DNA from: a virus
DNA: 22,604 nt
Strand: one strand, 5' to 3'
Virus record (IMG/VR): IMGVR_UViG_3300032893_000284
Location: 1-22,604 of that record
Both the position numbers and the translations under genes were made by a program. This document shows positions 1-6,066 of the stretch, piece by piece. Below the pieces are notes generated by a model. That model was not told where the DNA came from. It saw only the letters and a program-made list of their open reading frames with translations, and ran no database searches. Numbering within the stretch: the first letter of the stretch is position 1; every line of letters starts with the position of its first letter.

Positions 1-504
1 GTTGATCGCCACCGTGATCTGCGGCGTGGCCGCCCGCGTGAGCGGATGCGCCTCCTGCCGCAGCAGCGCAAAGGCGTTCATGCCCAGGATGCCGGCCTTC
101 TCAAAAGTCTTGTCCTCGACGGTCACGTGATCCTCCAAAATCAGCCCGCTGGCCCGCCACAGCCGCCAGTTCCAAAGAAAATCAATCACCGAATCCGCCC
201 AGTCATCGCAGCCGCGCAGCGTGCCGATGTTCGGGCGCCAGTTGTCATTCGGGTTTTCGTAAATCCCGATGCCGAACAGGCGCTCGCGCTGCAAACTGTT
301 CGGCTTGGGAAACCGCGTGCTGGGTATTTGCACCACCAGCCCGATCCCGAATTTCCCGCTCGGGCTCGGCGTGAGCCAGCACTTGGCCATGTCAATTTTT
401 TTCGAGATGTAATCCCGGCCCAGCACCACGTTCGCGTCGGCAAACACGTCCGCCGATCGCATCCCGCGGAACAGCGCGTATTGGAGGGCAACGAGATCGT
501 TCAT
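1..504 (-). CDS. Phage neck/tail protein, partial (C-terminus off the left edge)
   Basis: The frame starts at ATG 504 and is open for 168 codons to the window edge, so the C-terminus is missing. The start overlaps the stop of the preceding tail-completion gene in an ATGA, which supports both the start and membership of the late operon. The visible protein begins MNDLVALQYALFRG and has an aromatic-rich middle (DFLWNWRLWRASG). I recognise no catalytic motif. After a capsid, connector and tail-completion gene, the usual next gene is a tail terminator or minor tail protein, so that is the inferred role. The alternative is a phage-specific hypothetical protein. Confidence 0.75.
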   Translation of the reverse strand, partial: MNDLVALQYALFRGMRSADVFADANVVLGRDYISKKIDMAKCWLTPSPSGKFGIGLVVQIPSTRFPKPNSLQRERLFGIGIYENPNDNWRPNIGTLRGCDDWADSVIDFLWNWRLWRASGLILEDHVTVEDKTFEKAGILGMNAFALLRQEAHPLTRAATPQITVAIN

Positions 505-1019
505 GACGCGCCTCCGGTTCGGGCCAGCCGCAGGATCGCCCGCGTGAACGCCGCGCCATATTCCTCCAGCCGGTCCATGATGCCGCGCCGGACATAATGC
601 CGCCCCTCGATGTGCGAGCCCGGATGATTCACCGAGCGGCGGAAAATTCCGTTGAACGCCAGCGCCTTCGCGTTCCGGGCCACAATCTTGTGCGGCGCCG
701 TGTCCCCGCCCGTCTCCAAAATCTCCGCATACGCCACGTTCGACCCCATTGCCGATTTCACGCCGGCCTCGGCAATCTCCGAACGGCTGGCCCGCACCGA
801 CGCGCGCAAACGGTTGCTGATCGTGCGCAACCCATCCAGCGAGGTCGGGCCATCCTTCGGCAAACTCATATACCGCTGCTGAATGTGCGAGACGGTGAAC
901 TGGTTCTGCTTGTCCATCTCGCCGGCCAGCGCCGCGCCCAGGGCCGCCTTGTCCGTGATCCGCTCCAGCGCCGGCGTCGCGGTGTCCTGGTCGATGGTGA
1001 TTTGAACGGCTTCGTTCAT
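501..1019 (-). CDS. Tail-completion / head-tail joining protein (HK97-gp10 or Mu gpG-like)
   Basis: This 172-aa protein starts at ATG 1019, overlapping the TGA of the gp6-like connector, and its own stop overlaps the next start, so it is translationally coupled on both sides. It has a basic middle (TISNRLRASVRASRSEI), then a glycine-rich beta section (NVAYAEILETGG) and a C-terminal helix (GRHYVRRGIMDRLEEYGAAF). This layout is typical of small virion-morphogenesis proteins that join heads to tails (HK97-gp10 and Phage_tail_S groups). The family assignment rests on position and pattern, not on an invariant motif. A longer in-frame extension to 1172 exists but lies inside the connector gene, so the ATGA start is preferred. 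Confidence 0.75.
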   Translation of the reverse strand: MNEAVQITIDQDTATPALERITDKAALGAALAGEMDKQNQFTVSHIQQRYMSLPKDGPTSLDGLRTISNRLRASVRASRSEIAEAGVKSAMGSNVAYAEILETGGDTAPHKIVARNAKALAFNGIFRRSVNHPGSHIEGRHYVRRGIMDRLEEYGAAFTRAILRLARTGGAS

Positions 1020-1687
1020 GTGAGCTGGTAACGGATGTAGCTGTTCAGGATCTCTTTCACCTCCGGCACCAGGTCCAGCCCGGCCAGCGCCTCGCTCGGG
1101 TTCCGCGTGTTCGACCCCACCTCGGTTATCTTCGAGCCGATCTTGTCCGCCGCTTCCCACACCTTGCGGCACTGCGTCACCCAGGCAAAAATCAAATCGT
1201 TCGGCAGGTAGAACGAGCTGGGATCGATCCCCGCCGGATTGTTCGTGATGTCGTCCGGGACCGGCGTGGGATAGCCATTGGTGCTCGGCTCAAGCTGTTC
1301 CCAGAAATAGCCGCCGTTGTAGGTGATCCGCACCTGGATGGGCCGCCGGCCCAGCGTGTAGCCGAAATGGATGAGCCCCTTGTGCTCGTCCGCCGCCAGC
1401 GGCTGGCCGCTGATGTCCGTCCACGGATCCGCCCGGAAATAGCGCAGCTCCACCTTGGTGAAACTGCTCACCGGCGTGCGCCGCACATACCAGTGATCCC
1501 GCTCGCCCTGGGTCACTTCCTGCGCCCCGATCTTCCAATCGAAATCCCGGTTGCAATAGCGCCCAAACGATCCGGCCACGCCCAATCCGATTACTTGCAA
1601 CAGGTTGTCCCAGTCGTTCCGCGTCTGCAGCTCCGGCGCCAGGAGCTGCTGCTTCAGCGTCGTCAAATTGGCAAAACCGGCATTCAT
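1016..1687 (-). CDS. gp6-like head-tail connector protein
   Basis: This 223-aa protein is likely the ring protein sitting between portal and tail. The N-terminal helices (LQTRNDWDNLLQVIGLGVAG) lead into a segment with an RDF element (GRYCNRDFDWKIGAQEV). A long beta-rich middle follows, ending in ITYNGGYFWEQ, and then C-terminal helices (FAWVTQCRKVWEAADKIGSK). The pattern of helical bundle, 'R.F....', beta insert ending 'v.vtYtaGy' and final helices is the one I know from gp6-like connector and DUF1320-type proteins. Position after capsid and before a tail-completion gene agrees. ATG 1687 is 4 nt after the previous stop. The C-terminus overlaps the next gene by ATGA. Confidence 0.8.
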   Translation of the reverse strand: MNAGFANLTTLKQQLLAPELQTRNDWDNLLQVIGLGVAGSFGRYCNRDFDWKIGAQEVTQGERDHWYVRRTPVSSFTKVELRYFRADPWTDISGQPLAADEHKGLIHFGYTLGRRPIQVRITYNGGYFWEQLEPSTNGYPTPVPDDITNNPAGIDPSSFYLPNDLIFAWVTQCRKVWEAADKIGSKITEVGSNTRNPSEALAGLDLVPEVKEILNSYIRYQLT

Positions 1688-1691
1688 GGTT

Positions 1692-1877
1692 TCAATCTCC
1701 CGGATTCGGTTCGGCGCTCGTCACCAGGATCGGGCGCGATCCCGGCACCACCAGCTTGCGCGGCAGAATGTCCGCCGTGGTGGCGCGCCCGACCGTCTCG
1801 CCCGGGCGCAGCATCCGGTCCCGCGGCGGCGTCCGCAGCGCCCGCCCGTTTACTTTGTTTTGTGCCTTCATTTTCAT
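1692..1877 (-). CDS. Small hypothetical protein upstream of the connector
   Basis: A 61-aa frame begins MKMKAQNKVNG at ATG 1877 and stops 4 nt before the connector start. The second half (MLRPGETVGRATTADILPR, then VVPGSRPILVTS) reads like a real beta-rich polypeptide. A competing frame in the same place (1684-1884) is low-complexity Gly/Ala/Arg and looks like a shadow. Small genes between capsid and connector are common in phages, as decoration or assembly factors. I cannot assign a function. Confidence 0.5.
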   Translation of the reverse strand: MKMKAQNKVNGRALRTPPRDRMLRPGETVGRATTADILPRKLVVPGSRPILVTSAEPNPGD

Positions 1878-1915
1878 TTTTCAAATCGGACGGCAGCGCC
1901 CAAAAATGGACGTTA

Positions 1916-1933
1916 AAGGGCGCCGCCGCCCTT
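1916..1933 (-). other. GC-rich hairpin between two late genes
   Basis: AAGGGCG (1916-1922) and CGCCCTT (1927-1933) form a perfect 7-bp stem with a 4-nt loop. It lies in the 100-bp gap between the exported-protein gene and the small gene upstream of the connector. On the transcribed strand only TTTAA follows, so it is a weak terminator at best; an attenuating hairpin or mRNA-end stabiliser is equally possible. Confidence 0.35.
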
Positions 1934-1977
1934 GTGCCGCGCGACCGGGGCGGGTAACACGCGGCAGAGCTATTCCG

Positions 1978-2502
1978 CTAATGCAAGACCTGGAACCAGC
2001 TTCCCAGCGTGGCCACCGTGCCGGTGAGATTGGTCACCACCACGTTGTCCGCGGAGTTGCAGGGCATCGTCGCGCTCCAACAGTTCGTCCCCAGCGCCGT
2101 CACGCCGCCCATGAAGATCACCACCGTGCTGGTGGCGTTGCTCACGGCCACGAGCGCCGCGTTCGTCGTCTCGACGCTCACCGTCAGAAGCCCCGCCGCC
2201 GGCGCCGTGAACGGTTTGCCCGACGTCGCAAACGACGCCGCGCTGTTCGTCCACAACAGGCCGGTCAGGTTGGTCAGGCCCGCGCCGTTCCCGATCGGCA
2301 GGTTGCTCGATATGGTGCCGGAGAACCCGAGGCTGCTCAGCGCCGAGGACGCGTTGGTGGCCGTCCACATGAATCCCTGCCCGAGGAACGGCGTGGCTTG
2401 ATAGGTGCCCAGCGGAACCGTCGGCTGGGTCGATTGCGCCCATGCGCCCAAAGCCAGCATGGTGCTGGCGATTGCTGCTGCGATTAATTTTTTCATGTTC
2501 AT
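1978..2502 (-). CDS. Exported Asn/Thr/Ala-rich protein in the structural operon
   Basis: This 174-aa protein starts at ATG 2502 (MNMKKLIAAAIAS). An in-frame extension to 2589 overlaps the upstream gene and reads as non-coding, so the later start is chosen. Residues 1-22 are a classic Sec signal peptide: Lys pair, hydrophobic core, then LGAWAQS as a cleavage site. The mature part is small-residue-rich and probably beta (PIGNGAGLTNLTGLLW and TSGKPFTAPAAGLLTVSVE). NGAGLTNL-type motifs are familiar from repeat and fibre proteins of Verrucomicrobia-like genomes (from memory, not searched). An exported protein among head genes is odd. A decoration protein, or a host-surface moron protein, are candidate roles. 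Confidence 0.75.
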   Translation of the reverse strand: MNMKKLIAAAIASTMLALGAWAQSTQPTVPLGTYQATPFLGQGFMWTATNASSALSSLGFSGTISSNLPIGNGAGLTNLTGLLWTNSAASFATSGKPFTAPAAGLLTVSVETTNAALVAVSNATSTVVIFMGGVTALGTNCWSATMPCNSADNVVVTNLTGTVATLGSWFQVLH

Positions 2503-2539
2503 TTCCAGTTGATTTTTTTGTTGATGGTTAAACGTCAGG

Positions 2540-3568
2540 TTAGAACGGGCCGGTCTTGCTCGCCTTCCCGGCCACCTCCAGGATGACATTCGTCATGAAC
2601 ACCGTGGTGCTCGGGTAGCCGAGCTGGTTGAGCCGGATGTAGCCGGGCCCAAACTGGCTTTGCGTCGAACTTGTGGCCACCGGCACGGTGCCGGCGCCCG
2701 TGAGCGTGATCACCAGCGCGTTCGTCTGCCAGTTCATCCCATCCACCGAGTAGTCCCAGGTGTTGGTGGCGATGCCCGTCCCGGACGTGTTCAGCACGTA
2801 CTGCAGATAAATGCAGAGCAGGTCCTGGTTCGGAACGCTCACCACGCCCGGCACGTTCGTCGAGTATGTGTAGTTCGTGGAGGGATTGTTGTAGGCGATC
2901 CCGTTGCTGATGATGATGCCCGGCGACACCAGCGTGTTCGTGGTGATGGTGGCCGTGGTGTAGTAGTTGGTGCCCAGAATGAAGTTGGTCCCCCCATTCA
3001 GGCCCGCCACATAGTAAACGTGGTACGAGTTCGGCGCGCCCAGCGCCGTCGTCTGTACCTGCGCCTGCAGGTTCATTCCCAACAGCAGGCAGGCGAACAG
3101 CAGGATCATTGCGGCAACCTTTCCGGCGCCCTTCAATCCTTCCTTGATGCCTTCCGCCACAGCCTGTTTGATGATCTCGGTGATCGGTAATTCAGATGCG
3201 GCCGGAGCCGGCGCTTCTGCCGGACGGAGCTTGGTCAATTCAATGTTGCGCTTGGCGAGCACCGCAGCGAACTCCTCGCTCGGTTCGACCCAGCGTGACA
3301 ACGCGGCCGCCTGCCAGGGATACACCTTGGCGGTGGCATCCTTGGAGATGACCTTGCCGTCGCAACTGATGTCGTGGCCGGCGATGTTTTTCACTTCGCC
3401 CAGCTCGGGCTCAACCCACTTCAGCTTGCCGGTCAAGCCGGTGATGAAGGCGATGAGGGCCTTGGCCGTGGCGTAGAATTTGTCGTCCGTGGGGGTGGCG
3501 CGAAGCTCGACGACGAGCTTCTGCTTGTCCTCCAGAGACATGGCTCGGATTTCGTTTTCAGTTTTCAT
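2540..3568 (-). CDS. Two-part protein with an internal signal-peptide-like segment
   Basis: This 342-aa protein starts at ATG 3568, after an AAAGG stretch. Residues 1-150 are soluble and helical (MKTENEIRAMSLEDKQKLVV), with an Ala/Pro linker near 120-128 and an amphipathic helix (IIKQAVAEGIKEGLKGAGK). Residues 151-172 (AAMILLFACLLLGMNLQAQ) look exactly like a bacterial signal peptide with an internal Met and an AQ cleavage region. Residues 173-342 are an Asn/Thr/Tyr-rich beta domain resembling the product of the next gene. The layout suggests fusion of a cytoplasmic phage protein to a secreted one, or a type II membrane protein with an extracytoplasmic beta domain. It sits directly downstream of the capsid gene. 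Internal initiation at the Met of the hydrophobic segment would give a second, exported product. Confidence 0.75.
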   Translation of the reverse strand: MKTENEIRAMSLEDKQKLVVELRATPTDDKFYATAKALIAFITGLTGKLKWVEPELGEVKNIAGHDISCDGKVISKDATAKVYPWQAAALSRWVEPSEEFAAVLAKRNIELTKLRPAEAPAPAASELPITEIIKQAVAEGIKEGLKGAGKVAAMILLFACLLLGMNLQAQVQTTALGAPNSYHVYYVAGLNGGTNFILGTNYYTTATITTNTLVSPGIIISNGIAYNNPSTNYTYSTNVPGVVSVPNQDLLCIYLQYVLNTSGTGIATNTWDYSVDGMNWQTNALVITLTGAGTVPVATSSTQSQFGPGYIRLNQLGYPSTTVFMTNVILEVAGKASKTGPF

Positions 3569-3611
3569 TTTTAACCTTTGGTTAAGAGTTGATGTCGGTT
3601 TGGTCCGCGGG

Positions 3612-4997
3612 TTACACCGCGGCGGTCGAGAGGACCGCGAACGGCTTGAGCGTGGTGCTGGCCGCCTGCGTCTTCATCTTCACGCCCGCGCGCATCAGCG
3701 TGCGGTACGCCATGAGGTTCTGCGGGAACCCGATGTCCGCGCTCGTCGCCAGCTCCAGGTCCGACCGGATGCCCACCGCCTGGCCTTCGGGATCGCCAAA
3801 CGCCGCTACGGCCTGCCCGTTGCCGTCCGTGTTCGGCGCGATGTTCGTCAGGTGAATCGGGAAGCCCAGGATGCTCATGATGGCTCCCGGCACCGGCGCC
3901 TCCAGCATCGTCTGGAAGATCGCGCGGCCCTGGTTGTCGCGGATGAGCGGCAGGCGCGCCACCATCTGCGGATGCATCCACCACTTCGGTTTGCGGTTGA
4001 GCACTTCGGCGCTCACCGCCAGCAGCACGCTCACGAAGTCGTCAATCTTGAGCGCCCCCACCGTGGTCCGGCCCGCGCCGGCGCCCACGCCCAGGTTCGT
4101 GTTGGCCAGCGCGGCGTTGAACACGCCCACATAGCCGGCGTTCGTGGTGTCCATGTTGCCCGTGCCGATGAAGGCCGCGGTGTCCATGCCCCAGTTCACG
4201 CTCTGGATCATCTGCCGCACAACGTACGGCGCGAGGTCCACCGTCGAGTCCGCCAACAGCTCGCGCGCCACGTACATCAGGACGGCGAGCGTGTTGATGA
4301 TGAGCAGCACCTGGCCGCCGCCAAAGGCGCCGCTGGTGATGGTCGCGCCTTCCGCCAGCGTCGATTGGTTGCCGATCCAGTAGAACTGCGGACGCGCCGT
4401 GGCCACCGGCAGCACCGTGGTCCGCGCGCCGACGCGCTGCACCCCGAGCGACGCCCAGTCGCCGTACTGCAGGAGCAGGTCGTAAATCTCGTTGAACGTC
4501 TCGATGGGCACCACCGCCTGGCCCAGCCCGGCGTCCACGCCCGTCAGGGCTTTCTGGTTGACGTCCTCGATGATTTTCTTGTACGCCGGATCCAGCGGCG
4601 CGCTCACGCCCTTGGTGTGGTGCGCGATGTACCGGGCCGCGGCATTCAGCCACGCGCGGAATTCCTCGTTGTTCGCCAGGGCGCGCTCGACGGGATCGCG
4701 GAACGAGGTGCGGGCCGTCAGCGCCACCTGCTTCTGCACCTTTTCGATGCGTTTCATGACGTCCTCAAACGTCTCGTTCATTTTGTTCTTGGCCAGCGTC
4801 AGGTCTTCCAGCGCTTTTTTGCCGGCTTTGTCCCAGCGGTCGGGATCCGCCAGCACCTTATCGATGTCGGAGATTTTCGTCTCCAGCGTGCCGAGCCGTT
4901 TGTTCTGGCTCTCGACGCCGTCAATGACTTTTCTTTGAAAGTCCTTTTCCGACAGCACGCCCTCGGCGGCGTCGGCGATGAGTAAAATACGTTTCAT
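3612..4997 (-). CDS. HK97-fold major capsid protein
   Basis: This 461-aa protein fits the HK97 gp5 plan. Residues about 15-110 form a charged coiled coil (ESQNKRLGTLETKISDIDKV, then KMNETFEDVMKRIEKVQKQV) that would serve as the internal scaffolding (delta) domain. The folded part follows, with an E-loop-like stretch around GNQSTLAEGATI, a spine helix around LAPYVVRQMIQSVNWGMDTA, the hallmark MSILGFPIHLTN, and a C-terminal region rich in DLELATSADIGF. The prohead protease gene lies 2 nt upstream, as expected for cleavage of the delta domain. The start at ATG 4997 follows an A-rich leader without a clear Shine-Dalgarno. Mu itself uses a different gene set here (I and T), so this is a mosaic head module. 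Confidence 0.92.
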   Translation of the reverse strand: MKRILLIADAAEGVLSEKDFQRKVIDGVESQNKRLGTLETKISDIDKVLADPDRWDKAGKKALEDLTLAKNKMNETFEDVMKRIEKVQKQVALTARTSFRDPVERALANNEEFRAWLNAAARYIAHHTKGVSAPLDPAYKKIIEDVNQKALTGVDAGLGQAVVPIETFNEIYDLLLQYGDWASLGVQRVGARTTVLPVATARPQFYWIGNQSTLAEGATITSGAFGGGQVLLIINTLAVLMYVARELLADSTVDLAPYVVRQMIQSVNWGMDTAAFIGTGNMDTTNAGYVGVFNAALANTNLGVGAGAGRTTVGALKIDDFVSVLLAVSAEVLNRKPKWWMHPQMVARLPLIRDNQGRAIFQTMLEAPVPGAIMSILGFPIHLTNIAPNTDGNGQAVAAFGDPEGQAVGIRSDLELATSADIGFPQNLMAYRTLMRAGVKMKTQAASTTLKPFAVLSTAAV

Positions 4998-4999
4998 GT

Positions 5000-5686
5000 T
5001 CAGATTGATTTGATTTTTCGGTTCAGGTCCAACAGGAAAGCCATCCGCGCCCGCTGCCTTGCCTGGGCCACAACAGCGGGATCATCGGTGGCCCAGGCGG
5101 TTTCACGTTTGGCGAACTCGTTGGAAATCAGGTCCAGCGCGGCGTCATCAATCACGCCGGCTTTGTAGGCGCGCGCCACGGCATTGCCGTTCGCGCCAAG
5201 GATGCAGGCCGAGAGCTCCATCTGCTCCCACTCCGTATAGATGCAGCGGACGCCGTCCTCCTCGTGCAGGCCCAGCTCCTTGAGCTGGTCCCGCCACGCC
5301 GTCGGGTCATTGTCCCACCGCGTCACAAACGCCGTCGGAATGAACCCGATGCTCACCGCCTTCAAATAGCCCGCCGCCGTCATCGTAAAGCCAAACTGCG
5401 CCAGCTTGTTCGCCGCCACATCAATCGCCCACTGGCAAGTCTCGATCACCTCGCGCCCGCGCACCGCAAAATCCACCACCTTCCCCACGCAGCACTCGAT
5501 GCTCTCGTAATTGTGGCTGTCCACGAACGGCGCGTTCTTCTGGAATCGGTTGAACCGCGCCCCATTGGCGCGCACCACCTCGTTGTAACTGTCCAGGCTC
5601 TCGTCGCTCGCCACGTATTCGACCAGGCCGAGCTTGGCGTCGATCACGCGGATCTGCGGATGAATGGTTCGGCGTAATGTTTTCAT
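5000..5686 (-). CDS. HK97-family prohead protease (peptidase S78)
   Basis: This 228-aa maturation protease would remove the capsid delta domain during head assembly. It carries the family pattern: substitution-tolerant N-terminus with SDESLDSYNEVV, the catalytic His in PFVDSHNY (His58), the catalytic Ser in KAVSIGFIPT (Ser112), and the acidic/'A..NA' segment MELSACILGANGNA (Glu157). Length is normal for the family. ATG 5686 overlaps the stop of the 66-aa gene upstream (ATGA), and the capsid gene starts right after its stop. The leader of the capsid gene lies partly within its last codons. Confidence 0.92.
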   Translation of the reverse strand: MKTLRRTIHPQIRVIDAKLGLVEYVASDESLDSYNEVVRANGARFNRFQKNAPFVDSHNYESIECCVGKVVDFAVRGREVIETCQWAIDVAANKLAQFGFTMTAAGYLKAVSIGFIPTAFVTRWDNDPTAWRDQLKELGLHEEDGVRCIYTEWEQMELSACILGANGNAVARAYKAGVIDDAALDLISNEFAKRETAWATDDPAVVAQARQRARMAFLLDLNRKIKSI

Positions 5687-5883
5687 GCTGGCAATGGCGG
5701 CCGGATCACGGCCACCGGAATTTTGCTGTTGATGAGGCGGGCGGTTTCCTCGTTGGCCCCCTTGCGCTCCACCCGGTACGTCAGCCCGTCGCCGCTCACC
5801 TCGATCTTGCGGCCGAACCCGAACACGCCCGTCCGCCGGACCTTCAAACCCGGCCGGAGCGCCTTGACAAATTTTCTGCTCAT
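5683..5883 (-). CDS. Small basic protein between Mu-F domain and protease
   Basis: This 66-aa protein starts MSRKFVKALRPGLKVRRTG and contains a compact beta-like stretch (GDGLTYRVERKGANEETA). Its stop overlaps the protease start by ATGA, which supports coding. The frame stays open upstream to a TTG at 6051, but the extension is encoded partly by the heptamer array at 5911-5942 and looks like leader sequence, so ATG 5883 is preferred. I do not recognise the family. Confidence 0.65.
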   Translation of the reverse strand: MSRKFVKALRPGLKVRRTGVFGFGRKIEVSGDGLTYRVERKGANEETARLINSKIPVAVIRPPLPA

Positions 5884-5910
5884 AAAATCTCTAATTCTGC
5901 CTTGCCGCTG

Positions 5911-5942
5911 CCCTCGACTCTCGACTCTCGTCACTCGACCCT
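5911..5942 (+). repeat. TCGACCC-type degenerate heptamer array (copy 1, intergenic)
   Basis: The plus strand reads CCCTCGACTCTCGACTCTCG followed by TCACTCGACCCT, a run of CTCTCGA/CCCTCGA units with a 7-nt period. It lies between the portal/Mu-F gene and the 66-aa gene, 28 nt upstream of that gene's ATG. Confidence 0.7.
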
Positions 5943-6066
5943 GATTCTGGCTGTTGCAACGCCGCGTTATGGCCTTGCAATGACGATTCCAAGCCGCCTG
6001 CAGCATCACGCCATCCGCATTCCCGGCCCGTCCTGGAGCCGCCGGCGTCAATTCGTCCCGTTGACC

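Noticed and set aside
1916-1933. Intrinsic terminator
   Set aside because: The stem is good but only three Ts follow, so I list it only as a hairpin.
3480-4985. Long plus-strand frame (501 codons) opposite the capsid gene
   Set aside because: Arg/His-rich translation with no fold pattern; the minus strand encodes the HK97 capsid protein.
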